Below, piece after piece: positions 1-7,702 of a stretch of DNA of 64,000 bases. Location: the NCBI RefSeq assembly GCF_001672895.1, contig NZ_LZKP01000019.1:1-64000 (forward strand). Reading direction: 5' to 3'. The position numbers and the translations under genes were made by a program. The notes under the pieces are model-generated. The model did not search any database, was not told the origin of the DNA, and worked only from the letters and a program-made list of their open reading frames with translations. This stretch comes from Mycobacterium sp. E740. Lineage in GTDB: Bacteria > Actinomycetota > Actinomycetes > Mycobacteriales > Mycobacteriaceae. Positions within the stretch are counted from its first letter, which is position 1. The number at the start of each line of letters is the position of its first letter.

Positions 1-908
1 ATGATGCCCAGCAGCAGCCCGCCCAGCAGCGCTCCGCGCAAGTTGCCGATGCCACCGAGCACCGCGGCCGCGAACGCCTTGATTCCGAGGAGGAACCCGC
101 CGGAATAGATGATGCCCTGCGGCACCTTCAGCGTGTACAGCAGCGCCGCCGCGCCGGCCAGCAGACCGCCGATCAGAAACGTCAGCATGATGACGCGTTC
201 GCGGGACACGCCCATCAGCGTCGCGGTGTCGGGATCCTGGGCCACCGCGCGGATTCCGCGCCCGAATTTCGTCCGGTTGATGGCCAGGTCCGTCATCAGC
301 GCGAGCACGAGCGCCGCGCCGACGATGATCAGCGTGATGTTGGAGACCGCCGCACCGGACACCGTGAACTGGGTTTCGGGCGCCACCAGCCTGATCGGCT
401 GTTGTGCGTTGGAGCCGCCGTACCCGTGGATGATCTTCGGCAGGATGAAGTGCACGAACTCCTGCAGCACGAACGACATGCCGATCGCGGTGATCAGGAA
501 CGACAGTCGATCGGCGTTGCGTCTGCGCAGCGGCCGGTACGCGACCGCCTCCAAGCCGACCGCGGTGGCACCGGACACCGCCATCGCGAACAACATCGCG
601 ATGCCGAGGTACAGCACCGTCAACACGATGCCCTTGTTGTAGGTATTACCGCTCGGCGTGAACCCCAGGATCATGTCGAGGCAGAAATATGCGCCGAACA
701 TGCCGAACATGAAGACTTCGGAGTGCGCGAAGTTGATCAGCTTGAGCACGCCGTACACCAACGTGTAGCCGACGGCCACCAGAGCGTAGATCGCGCCCCA
801 CGAGAGGCCGTCGATTGTCAACTGCCAGAAGCCGTTTCGCAGCCCGTCGAGGTTGAAGCTGATGTTGGCGGCCAAACAGGCGTACTGCTCGACGCACAGG
901 TGAGTCAT
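1..908 (-). CDS. Branched-chain amino acid ABC transporter permease (LivH-type), 3' end outside the window
   Basis: The minus-strand reading frame opens at an ATG at 908 and stays open to the window edge for about 302 codons, so the C-terminus is missing. The translation is hydrophobic and has LivH-family landmarks: an early segment reading WGAIYALVAVGYTLVYGVLK, then INFAHSEVFMFG, and later GRGIRAVAQDPDTATLMGV, the cytoplasmic loop that contacts the ATPase. LivH forms half of the membrane channel for leucine, isoleucine and valine uptake, although family members also carry urea or amides. The substrate-binding protein gene lies 10 bp upstream on the same strand. Partner genes livM, livG and livF would be expected just outside position 1. 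Confidence 0.88.
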   Translation of the reverse strand, partial: MTHLCVEQYACLAANISFNLDGLRNGFWQLTIDGLSWGAIYALVAVGYTLVYGVLKLINFAHSEVFMFGMFGAYFCLDMILGFTPSGNTYNKGIVLTVLYLGIAMLFAMAVSGATAVGLEAVAYRPLRRRNADRLSFLITAIGMSFVLQEFVHFILPKIIHGYGGSNAQQPIRLVAPETQFTVSGAAVSNITLIIVGAALVLALMTDLAINRTKFGRGIRAVAQDPDTATLMGVSRERVIMLTFLIGGLLAGAAALLYTLKVPQGIIYSGGFLLGIKAFAAAVLGGIGNLRGALLGGLLLGI

Positions 909-918
909 CCGGTGGGGA

Positions 919-2142
919 CTACTGAACCTTGAAGATCCAGATCAGGGTGGTGGTCAGCTCGCCGGTGGGGTCCCACTGGTATTTGCGCCCGATCCCCTGG
1001 CCGTCGTAGGTGCGGACGAAGTCGAGCAGGTCGGGCCGCGTGATCTTCCCCGAGTCGATGCCCTTCACCATGATCGTGCCGAGGTCATAGCCTTCGACGC
1101 TGTACGTCCCCGGATCGGCGTTGAACGCCTTCTTGTACTCGTCGGCGAACTTGGGCGGCGCCGGCGTGCAGGGGCACGACAGGATCGCGTCCTTGGCCGC
1201 GTCGCCGGCCTGCTTGACGAACTCCGGGTCCTTCGTGCCGTCGGCGCTGACGAACTTGCCCGTATAGCCACCGTCTTTGAGCTGCTGGGCGAACGGCGCG
1301 GCCTCGGCGTAGTAGCCGCTGAAGAACACCGAGTCGGGGCCGGCGCCCTTGATCTGGGTCACCGCGGCCGAGAAGTCCTTGTCGCCCTTCTTGACCGAAA
1401 TGTTGCAGGCCGAGTCGGCGACGGGACCGAGCGTGTTCCGCACCACGGTGGCCAGGCCCAGGCCGTAGTCGGTGCTGTCGTCGACCACGCAGACCTTCTT
1501 CTGCGACAGCGTGTTCTTGAGGTAGTTGCCCACCGCTTCACCCTGCTGCCCGTCGTTGCCGAGGCCGCGGAAGAACGTCTTCCACCCCTTCTTCGACAGC
1601 GTGACGTTGGTGGCCGACGCGGTGGCCGCCACCAGCCCGGCCTGGTTGTACACGTCGCCGGTCGCCATGGTCTCACCGGAGAAGGCCGGGCCGATCAATC
1701 CGATGATCGAGGCGTCGTTGATGATCTGCGGTGCGATCTGGGTGGCTTTCTGCGGATCACCCTCGGTGTCGAACGTCTTCAACTGCACCTGGCAGCCCTG
1801 GTTGGCGGCGTTGTGCTGGTCGACCGCCAACTGGATGCCGTTCTTGATGTTGATGCCCAGCGCGGCGTCCGGACCGTTGAGCGCGCCCGCCATCGCGATC
1901 GACACCGGCGCGCACTGCGCCTTTCCGTCACCGGCCGGATCGGTCGCCGCAGCGGCGTCGGGCGGCTTGATCTCCGCGCCGTTCTCGTCGATCGGCACCT
2001 GCTCGACGATCTTGAGGTCGGTTTGGGCCGTACCGCCCTGGCTCGGCTGGGACTGTTGGCACCCGGCCATGGCCAGCGCGCCGAACACCACCAGGCCCGC
2101 ACTACTGACAGAAATCGCTTTCCGTGCCACGCGACCGCGCAC
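919..2142 (-). CDS. Branched-chain amino acid ABC transporter substrate-binding lipoprotein (LivK-type)
   Basis: This is a periplasmic-binding-protein-like lipoprotein (Peripla_BP_6 type) of about 407 residues. It has a basic N-terminus, a hydrophobic stretch and a lipobox ending LAMAGC, so it should be lipid-anchored at the outer face of the membrane. The body begins near APVSIAMAGALNGPDAALG and contains the typical IIGLIGPAFSGETMATGDVY segment. I chose the GTG at 2142 because GGAGG sits 5 nt upstream. Another GTG at 2148 is in frame but overlaps that Shine-Dalgarno sequence. It precedes the LivH-type permease by 10 bp and is probably co-transcribed with it. The exact ligand cannot be read from sequence. 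Confidence 0.88.
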   Translation of the reverse strand: MRGRVARKAISVSSAGLVVFGALAMAGCQQSQPSQGGTAQTDLKIVEQVPIDENGAEIKPPDAAAATDPAGDGKAQCAPVSIAMAGALNGPDAALGINIKNGIQLAVDQHNAANQGCQVQLKTFDTEGDPQKATQIAPQIINDASIIGLIGPAFSGETMATGDVYNQAGLVAATASATNVTLSKKGWKTFFRGLGNDGQQGEAVGNYLKNTLSQKKVCVVDDSTDYGLGLATVVRNTLGPVADSACNISVKKGDKDFSAAVTQIKGAGPDSVFFSGYYAEAAPFAQQLKDGGYTGKFVSADGTKDPEFVKQAGDAAKDAILSCPCTPAPPKFADEYKKAFNADPGTYSVEGYDLGTIMVKGIDSGKITRPDLLDFVRTYDGQGIGRKYQWDPTGELTTTLIWIFKVQ

Positions 2143-2215
2143 CTTCACCTCCGGGTCTGTAGTTCCGGGACGACCTTAGCCAACGCTCGGCGCTGGTGCG
2201 CACTTTGAAACGAAG

Positions 2216-2824
2216 CTAGCCGGACTCCGCGGCGTCGCCCGGCGTGTCGAGGGTCTCGAGCACCACCTCGGCGACCCGTTTCATCGTGGTGCGCCGGTCC
2301 ATCGCGGCCCGCTGGATCCACTTGAACGCCTCGGGCTCCGTCATCCCGTGTTTGGCCTGGAGCAAACCCTTCGCGCGCTCGACGAGCTTGCGTGTCTCCA
2401 GCCGGTCGGACAGGGTGGCCACCTCGCGCTCCAGCGCGGAGAGCTCGCCGAACCGGCTCACCGCGACCTCGATGGCCGGGATGAGGTCGGTGATCGTGAA
2501 CGGCTTGACCAGATAGGCCATCGCACCGGCATCCCGGGCCCGTTCCACCAGTTCGCGTTGGCTGAACGCCGTGAGGATGACGATCGGCGCGATCCGCTTG
2601 CTCGCGATCTCCGACGCCGCGTCGATGCCGTCGCGGCGCGGCATCTTGACGTCCATGATCACGAGGTCGGGCTTGAGGCTCTCGGCCAGATCGACGGCCT
2701 CCTGCCCGTCGCCGGCCTCACCGACGATCTCGTACCCCTCCTCGCGCAGCATCTCGGCCAGGTCCATCCGGATGAGCGCTTCGTCTTCGGCGACGAGAAC
2801 ACGGCGTGCCTCCATGGAACCCAT
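2216..2824 (-). CDS. pdtaR: ANTAR-domain response regulator PdtaR (Rv1626-like)
   Basis: This response regulator of about 202 residues has a receiver domain (residues about 7-122, acidic pocket at E13/D14, phospho-acceptor D58 in the IMDV motif, and AYLVKPF near residue 110). A C-terminal ANTAR RNA-binding domain follows, with the conserved LVERAKGLLQ and the AFKWIQRAAMDRRTTM helices. ANTAR proteins bind dual-hairpin RNA to prevent transcription termination. In mycobacteria PdtaR is phosphorylated by PdtaS, which is not in this window. The start is the ATG at 2824, with a second in-frame ATG at 2815. The open frame extends further upstream but would run back through the tRNA gene, so longer starts were rejected. 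Confidence 0.93.
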   Translation of the reverse strand: MGSMEARRVLVAEDEALIRMDLAEMLREEGYEIVGEAGDGQEAVDLAESLKPDLVIMDVKMPRRDGIDAASEIASKRIAPIVILTAFSQRELVERARDAGAMAYLVKPFTITDLIPAIEVAVSRFGELSALEREVATLSDRLETRKLVERAKGLLQAKHGMTEPEAFKWIQRAAMDRRTTMKRVAEVVLETLDTPGDAAESG

Positions 2825-2895
2825 TGTGGCGGTAGCGGGCCCGTCCAGCGACCGCGGGGCATCCTCTATCGTGGTAAGCCGCACTACAGCGGACC

Positions 2896-2972
2896 GCCCT
2901 CGTAGCCCAATTGGCAGAGGCACACGACTCAAAATCGTGACAGTGTGAGTTCGAGTCTCACCGAGGGCACCA
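2896..2972 (+). tRNA. tRNA-Leu(CAA) with a 5-nt variable region
   Basis: The sequence folds as a full cloverleaf. The acceptor stem pairs GCCCTCG (2896-2902) with CGAGGGC (2962-2968), followed by A73 and an encoded CCA (2970-2972). The anticodon stem CACGA/TCGTG encloses the loop CTCAAAA, giving anticodon CAA. The T arm is GTGAG-TTCGAGT-CTCAC. Only ACAGT (2940-2944) lies between the anticodon and T stems, whereas leucine tRNAs normally carry a long class II variable arm. In H37Rv I recall a leucine tRNA gene (leuT) at this position between Rv1625c and Rv1626. The leucine assignment rests on the anticodon and that synteny. Confidence 0.93.
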
Positions 2973-2976
2973 GCGC

Positions 2977-2982
2977 TACTCT
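2977..2982 (+). promoter_or_regulatory. Putative -10 element for a leaderless cyclase mRNA
   Basis: TACTCT matches the mycobacterial TANNNT -10 pattern and ends 7 nt before the GTG at 2990. A transcript starting there would begin at or next to the start codon. No Shine-Dalgarno sequence precedes that GTG, which supports a leaderless start. The element lies just 3' of the tRNA CCA end. Confidence 0.4.
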
Positions 2983-2989
2983 CTAAATT

Positions 2990-4300
2990 GTGGACATGAG
3001 GCTGCGGCCGGTCTGCGTGCCGGATGCCGCGCTGGAGAGCCGGATGACGGCTCGCGTTCGTCACCACGCCCAGAGCGCCTCTCGCCACCGCCGCGTGCTC
3101 GACGTGACCGCGATGATCAGCGCCGCGATCAGTGCGTTCTTCGGGGTGCAGGGTCTGCTGATCGGGCTGGAGATCTGGTGGATCCCGATCGTGAACATCG
3201 TCAGCGCGGTGGCGTTCGCGGCGATCCCCCTGCTGTGCCGGTACGGGGAACTCGTCGCGCCGTTGGTGTTCTTCGCGATCGCCTACACGATGATCACCAT
3301 CCAATGCATTCAGTTGGGCACCGGTTCGGGTCTGCAGTTCTACTACGTCGTCGCCGCCGCGATCATGGTGACGGTGCTCGGCATCGACCACATCCTGCTC
3401 GCGTCGATGTTGTCGGCACTGGGCGCGGTGACCGTGATCCTGCTGGAATATCTCGTCCCGAACGACACCGGTGCCCAGCCGCCGTGGGCGTTCACCAGCT
3501 CGTTCATCCTCACCGTCATGACCGCGTGGATCCTCGTCATCGCCACGCTGTCGTACGCCCTGCGGGAGATCCGCCGCGCCCGGCTGGCGATGGAGGCCGA
3601 GTACGAGCGCTCCGAGCGACTGCTGGCCAACATCCTGCCCGCCCCCATTGCCGAGCGGCTGAAGGACCCGACCCGCGCCGTCATCGCCGACAAGTATGAC
3701 GACGCGTCGATCCTGTTCGCCGACATCGCCGGCTACACCAAGCGCGCCAGCGACACCACGCCCACCGAGCTGGTGCGGTTCCTGGACCGGCTCTACACCG
3801 ACCTCGACGCGCTCGTCGACCGCCACGGCCTGGAGAAGGTGAAGACCAGCGGCGATTCGTACATGGTGGTCAGCGGCGTGCCGGAGCCACGCCCGGATCA
3901 CCTCGAGGCACTGGCCTGCCTGGCATTGGACATGGCCGACGCCGTCGCCGACCTACACGACCCGCACGGTCGTGAGGTGCCGCTGCGGATCGGGCTCGCC
4001 GCCGGGCCGGTGGTCGCCGGCGTCGTCGGCGCGCGCAAGTTCTTCTACGACGTATGGGGCGACGCGGTCAACGTCGCTTCCCGAATGGAGACCACCGACG
4101 TCGAGGGCCGTATCCAGGTGCCTCAGGACGTCTACGAACGCCTGCGGAGCAAGTTCGAGCTGGAACGCCGCGGCGAGGTCGACATCAAGGGCAAGGGCCT
4201 GATGACGACGTGGTATCTGGTCGGGCGCCGCGACGACTCCGCGGTGCGCGGCGCCGTCGAACTACAACCGGTCAACGCTCAGACAGCTCAGTCGGTTTGA
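2990..4300 (+). CDS. cya: Membrane-anchored class III adenylate cyclase (Rv1625c-like)
   Basis: This 436-residue protein has six predicted membrane helices in its N-terminal half (about residues 45-200) and a class III cyclase homology domain from about residue 240. Catalytic positions are all present: metal ligands D245 (FADIAG) and D289 (TSGDSY), adenine-specifying K285 and D354 (YDVWGD), N361, and transition-state R365 (NVASRMET). Each sits 11 positions earlier than the corresponding residue I recall for Rv1625c. It should therefore be a homodimeric enzyme making cAMP from ATP. The GTG at 2990 is favoured by a leaderless -10 element; ATG 2996 is an alternative. Its last 29 bp overlap the 3' end of the convergent SRPBCC gene. 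Confidence 0.93.
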   Translation: MDMRLRPVCVPDAALESRMTARVRHHAQSASRHRRVLDVTAMISAAISAFFGVQGLLIGLEIWWIPIVNIVSAVAFAAIPLLCRYGELVAPLVFFAIAYTMITIQCIQLGTGSGLQFYYVVAAAIMVTVLGIDHILLASMLSALGAVTVILLEYLVPNDTGAQPPWAFTSSFILTVMTAWILVIATLSYALREIRRARLAMEAEYERSERLLANILPAPIAERLKDPTRAVIADKYDDASILFADIAGYTKRASDTTPTELVRFLDRLYTDLDALVDRHGLEKVKTSGDSYMVVSGVPEPRPDHLEALACLALDMADAVADLHDPHGREVPLRIGLAAGPVVAGVVGARKFFYDVWGDAVNVASRMETTDVEGRIQVPQDVYERLRSKFELERRGEVDIKGKGLMTTWYLVGRRDDSAVRGAVELQPVNAQTAQSV

Positions 4301-4733
4301 GCCGTTCGGCCAGCGCGGCGAGCCGCCACAGGGTTTCCCTATTGCGCGGATAGACGGCGATGTCGGACAGCCGGTTCGGCATGATCGCGGCGGGCCCGCT
4401 GACCGGGAACTCCTGCATCTCGACCCGGCAGCCCTCGGGAACGTCGCTCAGGCGCAAGACGATTCGGGCCCCGCCGAACGGTCTGCCCTTGGCGTGCAGC
4501 ACCAGCTCCTCGAGCGGCACGCTCTTCTCGACGACGGTCACGTCGTTCAACAAGAGCGGCCACACCCCGATCGAATGGCGGATCTCCGAGCCGGGGGCGG
4601 GCCAGTCCACGTCCACGGCCCGCATCCGGCTGTTGCCGACGACCCACTGCGAGTAGGTCCATCCGTTGGCCATCACGTCCCACACCTGCTGTCGCGAGGC
4701 GTGGATGTCTCTAGTCACGGTCACGGCGGTCAT
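4272..4733 (-). CDS. SRPBCC-superfamily protein
   Basis: The 153-residue product has the start typical of START/polyketide-cyclase-like folds: a short first strand (VTVTRDIHASRQQVWDVMAN), then a helix and the pattern YSQWVVGNSRMRAVD, ending in an amphipathic C-terminal helix (ETLWRLAALAERLK). Such proteins bind hydrophobic ligands in a deep cavity, but nothing here shows the ligand or a catalytic activity. It lies 19 bp downstream of the dps gene on the same strand and may be co-transcribed with it. It converges with the cyclase gene with a 29-bp overlap. Confidence 0.8.
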   Translation of the reverse strand: MTAVTVTRDIHASRQQVWDVMANGWTYSQWVVGNSRMRAVDVDWPAPGSEIRHSIGVWPLLLNDVTVVEKSVPLEELVLHAKGRPFGGARIVLRLSDVPEGCRVEMQEFPVSGPAAIMPNRLSDIAVYPRNRETLWRLAALAERLKPTELSER

Positions 4734-4752
4734 ATACCCGCAACGGCGAAGA

Positions 4753-5241
4753 TCAGACCTTCCGGTTCTCCGATTTGATCAGCCACGCCAGCTTCTCCAG
4801 CCCGTCGATCAGCTGATGCAGCATGTCGGCGGTGCTCGAGTCCTCGGCGTCGACCGCGTCGTGCACGTCCCGCATGGTGTGGACGGCGGCGTAGATGCGG
4901 CCCGTGATCAGGTCGACCGCCTCCTGTGTGTTCACCTCGTAGGCAGGGAACTGCGGCAGCGTCGTGCCGGCGGTGACGGTGTCCGACCGGCCGTCGGGCA
5001 CTGCGTCGAGTGCGCGCATCCGCTCGGCGACCGTGTCGCTGCCTTCGCGGGCGAAGTCGACGAGTTCGTCGAGTTGGAGGTGCAGGTCACGGAAATTGCT
5101 GCCGATCACGTTCCAATGCGCTTGCTTGCCCTGCAGCTGTAACTCGATCAGGTCGACGAGAACCCGCTGCAGGCTGCTGCTGAGTTCCGGCGAGGCCTGG
5201 AATCCCTGGACATCTGTTTCTAGACGACGTGTTGTGCTCAT
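4753..5241 (-). CDS. dps: Dps-family ferritin (MsDps2-like)
   Basis: The 162-residue product resembles the second Dps protein of M. smegmatis, including its ending LIKSENRKV. The inter-subunit ferroxidase ligands are visible: H42 (QAHWNV), H54, D58 (LHLQLDELVD), D69 and E73 (SDTVAERM). Dps proteins assemble as dodecamers that oxidise and store iron with peroxide and protect DNA in stress or stationary phase. The ATG at 5241 gives the expected length. An AGGAGG lies 13 nt upstream, a long spacing. The frame extends far upstream through the DUF2339 gene, but that extension is an out-of-frame shadow. The SRPBCC gene follows 19 bp later. Confidence 0.92.
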   Translation of the reverse strand: MSTTRRLETDVQGFQASPELSSSLQRVLVDLIELQLQGKQAHWNVIGSNFRDLHLQLDELVDFAREGSDTVAERMRALDAVPDGRSDTVTAGTTLPQFPAYEVNTQEAVDLITGRIYAAVHTMRDVHDAVDAEDSSTADMLHQLIDGLEKLAWLIKSENRKV

Positions 5242-5279
5242 GGTTTCTACAACGCCTCCTAATCTTGAATGAGTCCAGT

Positions 5280-7007
5280 TTAGCATGTGCTTGATGTCAC
5301 AGGCGGTTGCTGCTGCTGGTCTTGCTTGTCCAGCAGTCGCGCGTACCCGGCGCCCATGCCCAACAGCACCAGACCGGCGACGATGAAGACGCCCACGCGG
5401 AACATGCCGTCCAAGGTGCCGAGATCGAAGAGGAACAGCTTGGCCATCGCGGCGATGACCAGGGCCAGTCCCCCGCCGATCGGCAGCGAGCGATCGGCGC
5501 GGGGCAGCCGCGCCGCGTAGCCGAACAAGGCCGCCGCCAGGCCGATCCAGCAGATCGTCGCGGCCATGTGGCCCGCGAAGAATCCCGCGTCGGTGCCGCC
5601 GATCAGCACGCCCGCGGTCACCGTGAACGTCGTGATCGCATAGCCGGCGACTGCTGCCGCGACCGCCCAGACGGCGTTGTTCCGGCCCTGGAACGACCAG
5701 GCGATGACGGCCGTGCACGCCACCAACAGGAGGCTCGTGACCAGAACGGAAGCGCCGGCGGCGGCCGTCGTCGCGGTTGCTCGCATCAGCGTCGACGGCG
5801 GCGCGTAGCTCAGCTGGAAACCGGCGCCGACGAGCGCGAACCCGGCGGCGATGTACCGGGGCGTCGCGTGGCGGCGACCGGTGGTCGCGACGACGAGCGC
5901 CATGGCCAGCAGCACCGGACCGGCGATCCTGCCGTCGAACGCGACCACCACTGCGATCAGCGCGGACAACGCCGACAGCACTGCCCAGATTCGCTGCACG
6001 CTGCGGTCCACCCCGGGGAGTTGCTCGCCGGCGAGCACGATCGCGAGCAGGACCGCCGCGAGGGTGGCCGCCATGAGCGCCGCGACGACACGGTCGACGG
6101 CCAGCCCGACCGCCAATGTCGGCGCTACTCCCGCCGCGGTGAGGACGGCCATCGCCGGTTTGTTGGTGGCGTGCGGAAGCAGGATCAGCGTCCCGGCGAT
6201 CGCCAGCAGCGCCGCGATTCCACATGCGCCGGCCAGCCATCGATCGCGGCCGTCGTCGAAGGAGACCGCGACCAGCGCCGCCAGCAGCGGAAAGGTGCTC
6301 GCGGCGATGCGCGCGGCGTGCAGCCACAGCCAGTCCCTGCCGAGTTGCACGCGCAGTGCTGCCGCCGACAGCGCGAGCATGAACGCGACGAGCAGCAGCG
6401 TGAACCCGCCGACCACGACGGGCGCCAGCACCAAGAGTGGGACCAGCACGAGAAGACCCAGTTGCTCGGAATTCCAGCGACGCGCCAGCGCGAGCCCGGC
6501 TCCCCCGACCACCGCGGCGATGAGCAGGCCGGTGGGCGCCGATATCCAGCCGTAGATCGTCGTCACGGCGATGACGTCCATGTAGGCGGCAGCCGTACCG
6601 GTCGAAGCCAGCGCGATCGCGCCCGTGCGGCCGCCGGGACGCGCATGCAGCCACCGCGCGGTGACCACCAGCCCGGCGGCGAGTACCACCCCGGCCCCCA
6701 CCCGGATCTCCGGCCGTAAGACACCCGCCTGCGCGGCCAGCACGAGCAGGAACACCACGCCGATCAGCGTTACCGCGACACCGGCGACGGCGAGGAACTT
6801 GCCGATCCACCCCTCGTCCCGTGGCGGCGGTGCCGGCCGAGCGATCGGCGGCGGCGGCGCAGCGATCGGCGGCGGCGGTGCCCAATAGGACGGCGCGAGC
6901 CGCCGGTCGAGTTCGGCCAGATCCGCCGAAGCGCGGGCCAACTGCATCGAGATGGCCCCGAGATCGGCGGACAACCGGGTGATGACGGCACGGTGTGGTT
7001 CGGTCAT
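5280..7007 (-). CDS. DUF2339-family multi-spanning membrane protein
   Basis: The 575-residue protein has a short cytoplasmic N-terminus with a predicted helix (residues about 5-40), a proline-rich linker with two PPPPIA repeats, and then more than a dozen hydrophobic helices. The C-terminal pattern AKLFLFDLGTLDGMFRVGVF followed by LVLLGMGAGYARLL is characteristic of DUF2339 proteins. Their function is unknown to me. It lies 38 bp upstream of the dps start on the same strand, and the gene ends at TAA 5280. At DNA level the linker contains short GC-rich tandem repeats near 6840-6880. Confidence 0.82.
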   Translation of the reverse strand: MTEPHRAVITRLSADLGAISMQLARASADLAELDRRLAPSYWAPPPPIAAPPPPIARPAPPPRDEGWIGKFLAVAGVAVTLIGVVFLLVLAAQAGVLRPEIRVGAGVVLAAGLVVTARWLHARPGGRTGAIALASTGTAAAYMDVIAVTTIYGWISAPTGLLIAAVVGGAGLALARRWNSEQLGLLVLVPLLVLAPVVVGGFTLLLVAFMLALSAAALRVQLGRDWLWLHAARIAASTFPLLAALVAVSFDDGRDRWLAGACGIAALLAIAGTLILLPHATNKPAMAVLTAAGVAPTLAVGLAVDRVVAALMAATLAAVLLAIVLAGEQLPGVDRSVQRIWAVLSALSALIAVVVAFDGRIAGPVLLAMALVVATTGRRHATPRYIAAGFALVGAGFQLSYAPPSTLMRATATTAAAGASVLVTSLLLVACTAVIAWSFQGRNNAVWAVAAAVAGYAITTFTVTAGVLIGGTDAGFFAGHMAATICWIGLAAALFGYAARLPRADRSLPIGGGLALVIAAMAKLFLFDLGTLDGMFRVGVFIVAGLVLLGMGAGYARLLDKQDQQQQPPVTSSTC

Positions 7008-7051
7008 GGCGCCATCGTCACAGCCCGCACACCGCTCGCGGATGAGTAGGA

Positions 7052-7702
7052 CTACTCGTCCAGCCCGTGTTCTATCGCGTAGCGGGCCAATTCGACCCGG
7101 TTGGCCACCTGCAGCTTGCGGAACGTGGCCTGGACGTGGTTCTCGACGGTGCGGTGGCTCAGCGACAGCCGGGAGGCGATCTGCTTTGCGGTGAGCCCCT
7201 TCGCGACATGGCGCAGGATCTCGGTCTCCCGTTCGGTGAGGCTCGGCGTCTCGGGCCCGGGCGTCTTCGCGATGCGGCGGTACTCGCCGAGCACCAGGCC
7301 CGCCAAACCGGGCGTGAACACCGCCCTGCCTTCGGCGGTGGCGCGCACGGCTTCGCCCAGTTCCTGCTTCGAGGCGCTCTTGACCAGATAGCCCGTCGCC
7401 CCGGCCTTCACCGCTTCGAGGACGTCGTCGCGCTCGTCGGACGCCGACAGCACCAGGATCCGCGACGACGGCGAGACCGCGAGCACCTCGCCGGTCGCGT
7501 GCGCGCCGTCCCCGTCGGCCAGCCGCATGTCCATGACGACGACGTCGGGCTGAACCGCTGCGGCGCGGCGGCGCGCGGCACCGACTCCGTCAGCGGTGGC
7601 GACGACGGCGAAACCGTCCTCCGCGAGATCGCGTGCCACCGCCTCGCGCCAGATCGGATGGTCGTCGACGACCATCACCGTCGGGGTACCGTCAGTTCCC
7701 AT
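7052..7702 (-). CDS. LuxR/NarL-family response regulator
   Basis: The 216-residue product has a receiver domain (D13/D14 pocket, phospho-acceptor D58 in VVMDMRLADGDG, TGYLVKSAS) and a C-terminal LuxR HTH with LTERETEILRHVAKGLTAKQ and HRTVENHVQATFRKL. It is the probable DNA-binding partner of the histidine kinase encoded immediately upstream, whose 3' end it overlaps by 28 bp. I chose the ATG at 7702 because it begins just before the receiver strand. The longer in-frame start would lie deeper within the kinase gene. Target genes are unknown; the ABC transporter genes in the same apparent operon are an obvious candidate. Confidence 0.9.
   Translation of the reverse strand: MGTDGTPTVMVVDDHPIWREAVARDLAEDGFAVVATADGVGAARRRAAAVQPDVVVMDMRLADGDGAHATGEVLAVSPSSRILVLSASDERDDVLEAVKAGATGYLVKSASKQELGEAVRATAEGRAVFTPGLAGLVLGEYRRIAKTPGPETPSLTERETEILRHVAKGLTAKQIASRLSLSHRTVENHVQATFRKLQVANRVELARYAIEHGLDE

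Noticed and set aside
2825-3901. N-terminal extension of the ANTAR regulator frame
   Set aside because: It would run back through the tRNA gene and the opposite-strand cyclase. The receiver domain begins directly after ATG 2824.
5242-6885. N-terminal extension of the Dps frame
   Set aside because: The added residues are an Arg/Gly-rich shadow of the DUF2339 gene. The Dps family start is at 5241.
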